Source of the DNA: Actinomycetota bacterium
GTDB lineage: Bacteria > Actinomycetota > Acidimicrobiia > Acidimicrobiales > Ilumatobacteraceae
Assembly: GCA_009704425.1 (NCBI GenBank)
Contig: WLEG01000077.1
Span: 1-7,861 of the forward strand
Reading direction: 5' to 3'
Length of the DNA: 7,861 nucleotides
Below are positions 1-5,377 of this stretch, one piece after another; position 1 is the first letter of the stretch, and each line of letters starts with the position of its first letter. Below the pieces are notes generated by a model. The model made no database searches and was not told the origin of the DNA. It was given only the letters and a program-made list of their open reading frames with translations. The translations under genes and the position numbers were made by a program.

Positions 1-1
1 C

Positions 2-298
2 GCGCGCCTGTCTCTCGGCGCCAAGTTCGGCATGGACATGAAACTCGGCGTGAAGTACAAGATCACGAACGAAGTGGTGGAGTTCGACGAACCGCGTCGT
101 ATCGCGTGGCGTCACTTCGGAGGTCACGTGTGGCGCTACATCCTCGAACCCGTCGAGGGAGGCACGATGGTGACCGAACAGTTCGACTGGAACACCGCCA
201 GGTCCCCTCTGATGATGCGCGTCATGAGCTATCCGGCCAAGAACCGTGTCTCGATCGAGAAGACCCTGAAGCGTCTCGCCGAGCGATTCGAATCGTGA
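2..298 (+). CDS. SRPBCC (polyketide cyclase/dehydrase-like) family protein, 5' truncated
   Basis: Only the last 98 residues are present; the reading frame is open to the left edge, so the true start lies outside the window. The visible part reads as the C-terminal half of a START/Bet v1-like helix-grip fold: a strand with ITNEVVEFDEPRRIAWRH, then WRYILEPVEGGTMVTEQFDW (strand-turn-strand with the typical GGT turn), and a long C-terminal helix carrying NRVSIEKTLKRLAERF. These proteins bind small hydrophobic ligands in the cytoplasm, and no substrate can be read from the sequence. The first ATG in view, at 32, falls inside the fold and is not a likely start. The stop TGA overlaps the GTG start of the nitroreductase gene, so the two are probably co-transcribed and translationally coupled. 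The family call is fairly sure; the function is unknown. Confidence 0.78.
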   Translation, partial: ARLSLGAKFGMDMKLGVKYKITNEVVEFDEPRRIAWRHFGGHVWRYILEPVEGGTMVTEQFDWNTARSPLMMRVMSYPAKNRVSIEKTLKRLAERFES

Positions 299-858
299 GC
301 GGCGATCGACCCGACATCGACGACGTCATCCGCGCGCGTCGCACCAACATGTTCGTCGACCGCGAACGAACGTTGGACGACGTCGTGATCCACGAGCTGT
401 GCGAGCTCGCCACGTGGGCTCCCAACCACAAGCGCACCTGGCCCTGGCGTTTCGCCTCGGTCACCGGCGCCGGTCGCTCGCGTCTCGGACGGGTGGTGTC
501 GAACGCGATGGCCGCCCACGGCGACGACCCCAACAAGGTCGCCAAGGCCCTCACCAAGTACGAACGCACCCCGAACATCCTGATCGTCGGTTCGATCGTC
601 GGAGACACCGACGATCGCACCGCCGAGAATCGCGACGCGGTCGCGGCGGCCTGCCAGAACCTGATGCTGGCCGCCACCGCACGCGGAATCGCCACCTATT
701 GGGGATCCTGTCCCCGAGGTTCCCACGACGCCGTGGCCGGGTTCGCCGGCTTCGATCCCGGCACCCACATCGTGGGCATCTTCTACATGGGACACGAAGC
801 CGAGACGATGGAGACACCGGCTCGGCCCGCGCCACTCATCGCGCGAATCTCGGACTGA
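295..858 (+). CDS. Nitroreductase family protein, YdjA-like, FMN-dependent
   Basis: This is a 187-residue protein, close to the usual 183 to 190 residues of the short YdjA-type nitroreductases. These are FMN-dependent cytoplasmic NAD(P)H oxidoreductases whose physiological substrate is usually unknown. Visible family marks are the N-terminal RARRT (residues 13-17, phosphate side of FMN), WAPNHKRTWPWRF (41-53, matching the APDHKSMQPWHF region of E. coli YdjA), a central helix with AACQNLMLAATARGIATYWGS, and a C-terminal VGIFYMG strand. I chose GTG at 295 because it makes a GTGA overlap with the preceding stop and leaves a short natural N-terminus; the frame stays open upstream to an ATG at 106, but that stretch is a shadow of the SRPBCC gene. 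There is no clear ribosome binding site, consistent with translational coupling. The stop lies directly against the stop of the convergent mutase gene. Confidence 0.88.
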   Translation: MSGDRPDIDDVIRARRTNMFVDRERTLDDVVIHELCELATWAPNHKRTWPWRFASVTGAGRSRLGRVVSNAMAAHGDDPNKVAKALTKYERTPNILIVGSIVGDTDDRTAENRDAVAAACQNLMLAATARGIATYWGSCPRGSHDAVAGFAGFDPGTHIVGIFYMGHEAETMETPARPAPLIARISD

Positions 859-862
859 TCAG
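855..862. other. Palindrome formed by two abutting convergent stop codons
   Basis: CTGATCAG is a perfect 8-bp palindrome. It holds the nitroreductase TGA (856-858, plus strand) and the mutase TGA (859-861, minus strand) back to back with no bases between. There is no room for an intergenic terminator, so each transcript must end inside the opposite gene or run into it. Confidence 0.6.
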
Positions 863-2433
863 GGCTGGTAGATCCCGAACACGCCCCGTAGCGCGTCGCT
901 GATCTCGCCGAGAGTGGCGTCGGCCCGCAGGGCTTCCTTCATCGGGTACAGCAGGTTGTCGCTGGTGTTGGCGGCCGCCACCACCGCGTCGAGGGCCGCC
1001 TTCACCTTGGCCTGATCGCGCGCGGCCTTGTACTCGCCGAGTCGCTTCTTCTGGCCGCGCTCCAGGGCCGGATCGATCGGGAACACCTCGGGCTCGGGGT
1101 CGTCGTCCACTCCGAACTTGTTCACACCGACGATGACCCGCTGATCGTCGTCGATGGACTTGGCGTACTCGTAGGCCGCCTGTTCGATCTCGTCCATCTG
1201 GTAACCGGCTTCGATGGCCGCCACGGCTCCACCCATCTCGTCGATGCGGGCGATGTACTCCAACGCCAGTCGCTCGATCTCGTCGGTGAGCGTCTCGACC
1301 AGGTAACTACCGGCCAACGGATCGGGAGTGTCGGCGATTCCGCTCTCGTACCCGATGATCTGTTGCGTTCGCAGGGCGATACGCGCGGCGCGCTCGGTGG
1401 GAAGGCTGAGGGCCTCGTCGAATCCGTTGGTGTGCAGACTCTGCGTTCCACCCATGACCGCGGCCATGCTCTGCAACGCCACGCGAACGATGTTGTTCTC
1501 GGGCTGCTGGGCGGTGAGCGTGCTGCCGCCGGTCTGGGTGTGGAAGCGCAGCAATTTGCTGGATTCCTTCTTCGCCTTGAAGCGATCGTTCATGAGGCGG
1601 TACCAGATGCGTCGCGAGGCGCGGAACTTGGCGACCTCCTCGAAGAAGTTGTTGTGCGCGTTCCAGAAGAACGACAGGCGCGGAGCGAAGTCGTCGACGT
1701 CGAGTCCCGCCGCGATGGCGGCCTCCACGTACGCGATGCCGTTGGCGATGGTGAACGCGATCTCCTGCACCGCCGTGGAACCGGCCTCGCGAATGTGGTA
1801 GCCGGAAATGGAAATGGTGTTCCACTTGGGAACGTGCTTGGCGCAGTACTCGAAGATGTCGGTGATGATGCGCATGCTCGGCCGCGGCGGGTACACGTAG
1901 GTGCCACGGGCGATGTACTCCTTCAGCAGGTCGTTCTGAATGGTGCCGCTGATGGCCGTGGACGAGACACCCTGTTCCTCGGCGACCAACTCGTACATGA
2001 GCAACAGGATCGCGCCGGTGGAGTTGATCGTCATCGACGTGGTGACCTTGTCGAGCGGCAGGTCCTTCAGCAACAGACGCATGTCGGCCATGGAGTCGAT
2101 GGCCACGCCCACCTTGCCCACCTCGCCCTCGGCGCGCGGGTGGTCGGAGTCGTAGCCCATTTGTGTGGGCAGGTCGAACGCACAGGACAAACCGGTCTGT
2201 CCGGCGCCGAGCAGGAACTTGAAGCGCTCGTTGGTGGATTCCGCGGTGCCGAATCCGGCGTACTGGCGCATCGTCCACAACTTGCCGCGATACATGGTGG
2301 GATACACGCCCCGCGTGTACGGGGGCTTGCCGGGTTCTCCGAGTTGCGAGGCGGCATCGAAGCCGGCCAGGTCGGCCTCGGTGTACAGGGGCTTGATTTC
2401 GATACCGGAGTCGGTGCGGATGTCGTCGCTCAT
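859..2433 (-). CDS. mcmA: Methylmalonyl-CoA mutase, large (catalytic) subunit, split form without the B12 domain
   Basis: This 524-residue protein is the TIM-barrel substrate-binding subunit of a coenzyme B12-dependent acyl-CoA mutase, which interconverts (R)-methylmalonyl-CoA and succinyl-CoA. Landmarks are RGVYPTMYRGKLWTMRQYAGF (41-61), FDLPTQMGYDSDHP (86-99), GTIQNDLLKEYIARGTY (163-179), SISGYHIREAG (208-218) and GGTQSLHTN. Aligning by spacing from memory, Tyr58, Arg176 and His213 match Tyr89, Arg207 and His244 of the Propionibacterium enzyme; isobutyryl-CoA mutase has Phe and Gln at the first two. This supports methylmalonyl-CoA as substrate. The protein ends near GVFGIYQP with no DxHxxG cobalamin domain, so a separate small subunit must be encoded elsewhere. 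I chose the ATG at 2433: the frame runs on to 2535, but that overlaps the Rid gene, and a -10-like TACAGT lies 8 nt before 2433. The Rid-family gene lies 65 bp upstream on the same strand. Confidence 0.95.
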   Translation of the reverse strand: MSDDIRTDSGIEIKPLYTEADLAGFDAASQLGEPGKPPYTRGVYPTMYRGKLWTMRQYAGFGTAESTNERFKFLLGAGQTGLSCAFDLPTQMGYDSDHPRAEGEVGKVGVAIDSMADMRLLLKDLPLDKVTTSMTINSTGAILLLMYELVAEEQGVSSTAISGTIQNDLLKEYIARGTYVYPPRPSMRIITDIFEYCAKHVPKWNTISISGYHIREAGSTAVQEIAFTIANGIAYVEAAIAAGLDVDDFAPRLSFFWNAHNNFFEEVAKFRASRRIWYRLMNDRFKAKKESSKLLRFHTQTGGSTLTAQQPENNIVRVALQSMAAVMGGTQSLHTNGFDEALSLPTERAARIALRTQQIIGYESGIADTPDPLAGSYLVETLTDEIERLALEYIARIDEMGGAVAAIEAGYQMDEIEQAAYEYAKSIDDDQRVIVGVNKFGVDDDPEPEVFPIDPALERGQKKRLGEYKAARDQAKVKAALDAVVAAANTSDNLLYPMKEALRADATLGEISDALRGVFGIYQP

Positions 2434-2441
2434 CACCCCCG

Positions 2442-2447
2442 ACTGTA
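2442..2447 (-). promoter_or_regulatory. Putative -10 box for a leaderless mutase transcript
   Basis: On the minus strand TACAGT matches TAnnnT and ends 8 nt before the mutase ATG. Transcription would begin 1 or 2 nt before the start codon. No convincing -35 box is seen. The mutase may therefore have its own promoter in addition to read-through from the Rid gene. Confidence 0.4.
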
Positions 2448-2498
2448 CGGGGCTGACCCACCGAACTCCTATCCCGAGGAGCGGAACCGAACTCGGCG

Positions 2499-2882
2499 TC
2501 AGCGGGCGGCGACCAGGGCGATCTCCATTCGCCACTCGGGTCGGGCCAACGCCGGAACCGTCACCAACGTGCTGGCCGCTCGATGACCTCCGAGCGCGGC
2601 GTCCCGTGCGGCCATCACCGGCCCCAACGGTTCGCCGACGACCACGTACGTGGTGACCGAGACCACGTCGTTCACCGTCATGCCCGCCTCGTCGAGAATG
2701 GCGCGCAGGTTGCTCCAGACCGTGGCCGCTTGCTCGGCCAGATCCGCGGGCACCGAACCATCGGCCGCGATGGGAACGACGCCCGAGGTGTGCAACAGAC
2801 GCGACGGACCCTCGCTCAGGATCGCGTGGGCGTAATTGGCCGCGGTCGGCGCGATGCCCGGCGGAGCGATCTCGGAGTTCAT
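2499..2882 (-). CDS. Rid (YjgF/YER057c/UK114) family protein lacking the RidA catalytic arginine
   Basis: The protein is 127 residues, the normal length of this trimeric cytoplasmic family, whose best-known member RidA hydrolyses reactive enamines and imines. Family marks are LLHTSGVVPI (29-38), the helix EQAATVWSNLRAILDEAGMTVNDVV (50-74), TTYVVV (77-82) and the C-terminal strand WRMEIALVAA (117-126). E. coli RidA has PARSCVEV with Arg105 binding the substrate carboxylate; here the matching stretch is RAASTLVTV (101-109), with Ala103 at that place, so canonical imine deaminase activity is doubtful and one of the uncharacterised Rid subgroups is more likely. The ATG at 2882 gives the usual N-terminus; the open frame up to 3017 would run through the promoter of the divergent lipoprotein gene. 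GGAGGTG lies 14 nt upstream, rather far for a ribosome site. The mutase gene follows 65 bp downstream and the two may form an operon. Confidence 0.85.
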   Translation of the reverse strand: MNSEIAPPGIAPTAANYAHAILSEGPSRLLHTSGVVPIAADGSVPADLAEQAATVWSNLRAILDEAGMTVNDVVSVTTYVVVGEPLGPVMAARDAALGGHRAASTLVTVPALARPEWRMEIALVAAR

Positions 2883-2889
2883 GACGTCG

Positions 2890-2895
2890 ATTGTG
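2890..2895 (-). promoter_or_regulatory. Weak putative -10 box upstream of the Rid-family gene
   Basis: On the minus strand CACAAT ends 7 nt before the ATG, the same spacing as the better TAnnnT boxes in this window. It matches only the second and sixth conserved positions (A and T), so this is tentative. Confidence 0.2.
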
Positions 2896-2947
2896 ACACC
2901 TCCGGGACCTGCGCCCCGATCGGTGGGACTTTGGACCCTGAGACCAC

Positions 2948-2962
2948 GGTCCGCTTCGGACC
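2948..2962. repeat. Perfect inverted repeat next to the lipoprotein -10 box
   Basis: GGTCCG-CTT-CGGACC is a perfect 6-bp inverted repeat with a 3-nt centre. It ends directly against the TAGGTT box at 2963, so it fills the spacer between the -35 and -10 positions of the lipoprotein promoter and is upstream of the predicted transcription start. It could be an operator. The same half-site also occurs at 2933-2937 (GGACC). No regulator can be named. Confidence 0.4.
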
Positions 2963-2968
2963 TAGGTT
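2963..2968 (+). promoter_or_regulatory. Putative -10 box for a leaderless fasciclin lipoprotein transcript
   Basis: TAGGTT matches TAnnnT and ends 6 nt before the GTG start at 2975, so transcription should begin at or next to the start codon. There is no Shine-Dalgarno sequence. No clear -35 box is seen at the expected place (about 2940-2945). Confidence 0.5.
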
Positions 2969-2974
2969 CGCCTC

Positions 2975-3580
2975 GTGACCCTCGACAAGCGCCCCACCCG
3001 AATCTCCCACCGAACACTCTCGGGCATCGCCGTCATCGCATGCCTCGCCGTCGGCCTCGTCGCGTGCGGTGAGGACTCCTCGGATCAGCCGACCACGACG
3101 ACCGCCACGTCGGGCGAGCCGACCACGACGACCACCACCACTCTGCCCCCGTACGAATCACCGTTGGGTGACGTGATCGGAGAGGCCCTCGTGGCGGGCC
3201 GGTTCACCACCCTCGCGGGCTTGTTGGTCGAGGCCGACCTGGTGCAGGCCCTTCGCGCCGACGGACCTTTCACGGTCTTCGCCCCCACCGACGACGCCTT
3301 CGCCACGGTTCCCGCCGACACCCTCGACGCCGTGTTCGCCGATCGCGACCTTCTGACCGCGGTGCTCACGTACCACGTGATCGCCGGCGAGGCCATCACG
3401 ATGGCCGACCTGATGGCTATGGACGAGGGGGCGAAACTCACCACGTTGCAAGGCGCCACGCTCACGGTCACCCACGAGGGCGACATCGTGCTGATCGACG
3501 GCAACGCCATCGTGGTCGGCGATGTTCCGGCCACCAACGGCACGATCCACGTGATCGGCGGCGTGCTCGTCCCGGCCTGA
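2975..3580 (+). CDS. Fasciclin (FAS1)-domain lipoprotein
   Basis: This 201-residue secreted protein carries one FAS1 domain, a fold used in cell adhesion and extracellular matrix contacts. The N-terminus is a lipoprotein signal: basic residues (KRPTR, HR), a hydrophobic stretch (about 15-30) and the lipobox LVAC, with Cys31 the predicted lipidated residue, so it should sit on the outer face of the cytoplasmic membrane. A Ser/Thr/Pro linker (about 32-58) with two in-frame 10-residue repeats follows. The FAS1 domain (about 60-201) shows FTTLAGLLVEADLVQAL, the H1 motif PFTVFAPTDDAF, LTYHVI, and the C-terminal H2-like TNGTIHVIGGVLVP. The GTG at 2975 is chosen because a -10 box ends 6 nt before it and it gives a proper signal peptide. 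It is divergent from the Rid gene across 92 bp. The ligand and specific role are unknown. Confidence 0.93.
   Translation: MTLDKRPTRISHRTLSGIAVIACLAVGLVACGEDSSDQPTTTTATSGEPTTTTTTTLPPYESPLGDVIGEALVAGRFTTLAGLLVEADLVQALRADGPFTVFAPTDDAFATVPADTLDAVFADRDLLTAVLTYHVIAGEAITMADLMAMDEGAKLTTLQGATLTVTHEGDIVLIDGNAIVVGDVPATNGTIHVIGGVLVPA
3087..3133 (+). repeat. In-frame 30-bp-period repeat encoding the Thr-rich linker
   Basis: The 17-bp sequence AGCCGACCACGACGACC occurs at 3087-3103 and again exactly at 3117-3133, 30 bp apart and therefore in frame. It encodes successive PTTTT-type segments of the lipoprotein linker and is a likely site of length variation by slippage or recombination. Confidence 0.7.
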
Positions 3581-3615
3581 GTGGCCCCGTGAACGGTCCC
3601 GACGGATGACGGGTC

Positions 3616-3621
3616 TAGTCT
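3616..3621 (+). promoter_or_regulatory. Putative -10 box for a leaderless aldolase-family transcript
   Basis: TAGTCT matches TAnnnT and ends 7 nt before the GTG at 3629. It lies in the 48-bp gap after the lipoprotein gene, so the aldolase-family gene probably has its own promoter. There is no Shine-Dalgarno sequence and no clear -35 box. Confidence 0.5.
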
Positions 3622-3628
3622 TCGTTCC

Positions 3629-4435
3629 GTGACCACCAACGCCGAATCAGCCCTCGCCGCCGCCGCTCAGGGTGGCAACGCCAACCTGCTCGCGATGCCG
3701 TCGTTCAACACCGTCGAGGAGGAACGCGCCTATCGCAAGTCCCGTCTCGCCGGCGCGTTGCGCATCTTCGGGCGCCTCGGATTCGGCGAGGGGGTGGCCG
3801 GCCACATCACGGTGCGCGATCCCGAGAAGCCCGATCACTTCTGGGTGAATCCCTTCGGCCTCAGCTTCCGCCACATGCGCGTGAGCGACCTGTTGCTCGT
3901 CAACCACCTGGGCGAGGTGGTGGTGGGCGAACTGCCCGTCAATCGCGCGGCGTTCGTCATCCACTCCGCCATCCACGCCGCCCGTCCCGACGTGATCGCC
4001 GCGGCGCACGCGCACTCGGTGCACGGCAAGGCCTTCAGTTCGCTCGGCATCCCGCTCGATCCCATCACCCAGGACGCCTGCATCTTCTACGAGGATCACG
4101 TGGTGATCTCCGAGCAGGGCGGCGCCGTGGTGTTCGACGTCGACGCCGGCAAGGAGTTGGCATCCATGTTCCCGCGCGGCAAGGCGGCCATCCACCAGAA
4201 CCACGGCTTGTTCACCGTGGGGAGCACCGTCGAGGAGGCCGCCTATTGGTTCCTCTCGATGGACCGTTCGTGCCAGGCGCAACTGCTCGCCATGGCCGCC
4301 GGCACCCCCAAGCACATCAAGCACGAGTACGCCGCGTACACCCGCGACCAGACGGGGCACTCGCTCGCGGGATGGTTCCAGTTCCAGCCGTTGTGGCAGG
4401 AGATCTGCCGCACCGATCCCGAACTGTTCGACTGA
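3629..4435 (+). CDS. Class II aldolase/adducin family protein, likely metal-binding
   Basis: The 268-residue protein has the class II aldolase/adducin fold, which in enzymes such as L-fuculose-phosphate aldolase (FucA) uses a zinc ion to stabilise an enediolate. Visible marks are GVAGHITVRDP (55-65), NPFGLSF (74-80), LVNHLGEVVVG (90-100), HSAIHAARPDV (112-122), AHAHSVHG (126-133) and HQNHGLFTVG (189-198). His127, His129 and His192 match the three zinc histidines of FucA. The FucA catalytic Glu73, by spacing from the RPD motif, falls on Ala108, as I recall for the adducin-like branch, so a FucA-type aldol cleavage is doubtful and the substrate is unknown. GTG at 3629 is chosen because a TAGTCT box lies 7 nt upstream; the first 20 or so residues are Ala-rich and probably disordered. 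The EamA transporter follows after 47 bp and may be co-transcribed. Confidence 0.9.
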   Translation: MTTNAESALAAAAQGGNANLLAMPSFNTVEEERAYRKSRLAGALRIFGRLGFGEGVAGHITVRDPEKPDHFWVNPFGLSFRHMRVSDLLLVNHLGEVVVGELPVNRAAFVIHSAIHAARPDVIAAAHAHSVHGKAFSSLGIPLDPITQDACIFYEDHVVISEQGGAVVFDVDAGKELASMFPRGKAAIHQNHGLFTVGSTVEEAAYWFLSMDRSCQAQLLAMAAGTPKHIKHEYAAYTRDQTGHSLAGWFQFQPLWQEICRTDPELFD

Positions 4436-4474
4436 GCTCCGTCGATCACTCCCCCGCCCCCGGGTCGCCCGTCG

Positions 4475-4480
4475 GGAGGT
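4475..4480 (+). promoter_or_regulatory. Ribosome binding site close to the EamA transporter start
   Basis: GGAGGT is a full anti-Shine-Dalgarno match but lies only 2 nt before the ATG at 4483, shorter than the usual 5 to 9 nt. It still supports this ATG over the upstream in-frame ATG at 4246, which lies inside the aldolase-family gene. Confidence 0.45.
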
Positions 4481-4482
4481 TC

Positions 4483-5319
4483 ATGGCCACGGCGTCGCCG
4501 GAGGCTCTCTTCGTCCTGAGCGCGACGGCGCAGTACATCGGCGCCGTCATCGCCATCGATCTCTTCGACCGGGTCGATCCGGCCACCGTGGCGTGGTTGC
4601 GCGTGTTCGGCGCCGCCGTCGCGCTGCTGTTGGTCTCGGGTCGCCATCTGTTCCGGCCGTGGACCCGCGCCGACTTCGTGGCCATGACGGTGTTCGGTGT
4701 GGCCACCGCGTTGATGAACACGTTCTTCTATCTCGCCATCGATCGCTTGCCCTTGGGGAAGGGCGTGGCCATCGAATTCATCGGCCCGATCGCGGTGGCC
4801 GCCGTGCGCACGCGCTCACGACGCAACGCCTTCGCGCTGATCCTGGCCGCCATCGGAGTGGCGGTGTTGTCCGGGGTCGAACTCGACGGCGAACCGCTGG
4901 GACTGTTGTTCATCTTCCTCGCGTCGGCCATGTGGGCCACCTACATCGTGGTCGGATCGAAGGTGGCCCAACAGAATCGCGGTGTGTCCGGATTGGGCTT
5001 CGGACTGTTGATCGGCGCGGTGGTCGTCACCCCGATCGGCGCACCGTCCAGTGGGCCCGTGTGGTCGTCACCGCACCTGATCTTCTTGTGCATGTTCGTC
5101 GGCGTGATGTCGAACGCCATCGGTTACGGCATCGATCAAGCGGTTCTGCGACGCATTCCCATTCGCAGATTCAGCGTGCTGTTGGCGCTGTTGCCCGTGA
5201 CCGCGACCGTGGTGGCGTTCGTCGCCCTCGATCAGCGACCGAGCCTCATCGACCTCGCGGGAATGTCGCTGGTGTTGGCGGGAGTGATCGTTCAGGAGCG
5301 CGAGAAGCTCGACACCTGA
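4483..5319 (+). CDS. EamA/DMT family transporter, RhtA-like (threonine/homoserine exporter type)
   Basis: This is a 278-residue inner-membrane protein with many hydrophobic helices (about ten), the normal size for a drug/metabolite transporter with two EamA repeats. The segment MNTFFYLAIDRLPLGKGVAIEF continuing into IGPIAVAA (78-107) closely resembles the matching part of E. coli RhtA, and SAMWATYIVVGSKVAQ resembles RhtA's ACWAIYILSGQRA at the start of the second repeat. RhtA exports threonine and homoserine with the proton gradient, but EamA relatives carry varied amino acids and metabolites, so the substrate here is inferred only. The ATG at 4483 starts just before the first helix. The gene is 47 bp downstream of the aldolase-family gene with no TA-containing -10 box between, which suggests co-transcription. 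It converges on the ThiF gene, with a 17-bp tandem repeat in the junction. Confidence 0.9.
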   Translation: MATASPEALFVLSATAQYIGAVIAIDLFDRVDPATVAWLRVFGAAVALLLVSGRHLFRPWTRADFVAMTVFGVATALMNTFFYLAIDRLPLGKGVAIEFIGPIAVAAVRTRSRRNAFALILAAIGVAVLSGVELDGEPLGLLFIFLASAMWATYIVVGSKVAQQNRGVSGLGFGLLIGAVVVTPIGAPSSGPVWSSPHLIFLCMFVGVMSNAIGYGIDQAVLRRIPIRRFSVLLALLPVTATVVAFVALDQRPSLIDLAGMSLVLAGVIVQEREKLDT

Positions 5320-5326
5320 ACGTGGG

Positions 5327-5377
5327 TCACTGAGAGAGCCGTATCAGTGAGAGAGCCGTGTCAGTGAGAGAGCCATG
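5327..5377. repeat. Three tandem 17-bp repeats overlapping the 3' end of the ThiF gene
   Basis: Three head-to-tail 17-bp units lie at 5327-5343, 5344-5360 and 5361-5377: TCACTGAGAGAGCCGTA, TCAGTGAGAGAGCCGTG and TCAGTGAGAGAGCCATG. Units 1 and 2 differ at two positions, units 2 and 3 at one. Unit 3 is the last part of the minus-strand ThiF gene, encoding the end PWLSH and the TGA stop. Units 1 and 2 fill nearly all of the 41-bp gap to the EamA stop codon. The simplest reading is tandem duplication of the ThiF 3' end. No terminator hairpin is formed. Confidence 0.9.

Noticed and set aside
859..2433. Isobutyryl-CoA mutase or 2-hydroxyisobutyryl-CoA mutase as the identity
   Set aside because: The two specificity positions read Tyr and Arg, not the Phe/Gln or Ile/Gln expected for those enzymes.
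2466..2481. Small hairpin CTCCT-(6 nt)-AGGAG between the Rid and mutase genes
   Set aside because: A 5-bp stem with no U tract is too weak to call a terminator or attenuator in GC-rich DNA.
2434..2535. N-terminal extension of the mutase to an ATG at 2535
   Set aside because: The extra 34 residues overlap the end of the Rid gene and show no family similarity; the ATG at 2433 gives the usual N-terminus and has a -10-like box.
1363..2586. A 407-codon plus-strand open frame opposite the mutase gene
   Set aside because: It is an antisense shadow of a strongly recognisable mutase. Its translation is rich in Gly, Val, Arg and His without any family motif, as expected from GC-rich codon bias.
2883..3017. 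N-terminal extension of the Rid protein to 3017
   Set aside because: It would run through the divergent promoter and into the lipoprotein gene; the standard 127-residue length starts at 2882.
3597..3614. Possible terminator hairpin (CCCG...CGGG) after the lipoprotein gene
   Set aside because: Only four base pairs form and the next pairs mismatch; there is no T tract.
5327..5377. CRISPR array or mobile-element terminal repeat
   Set aside because: The units are contiguous 17-mers with no spacers, and there is no transposase, integrase or target-site duplication nearby.
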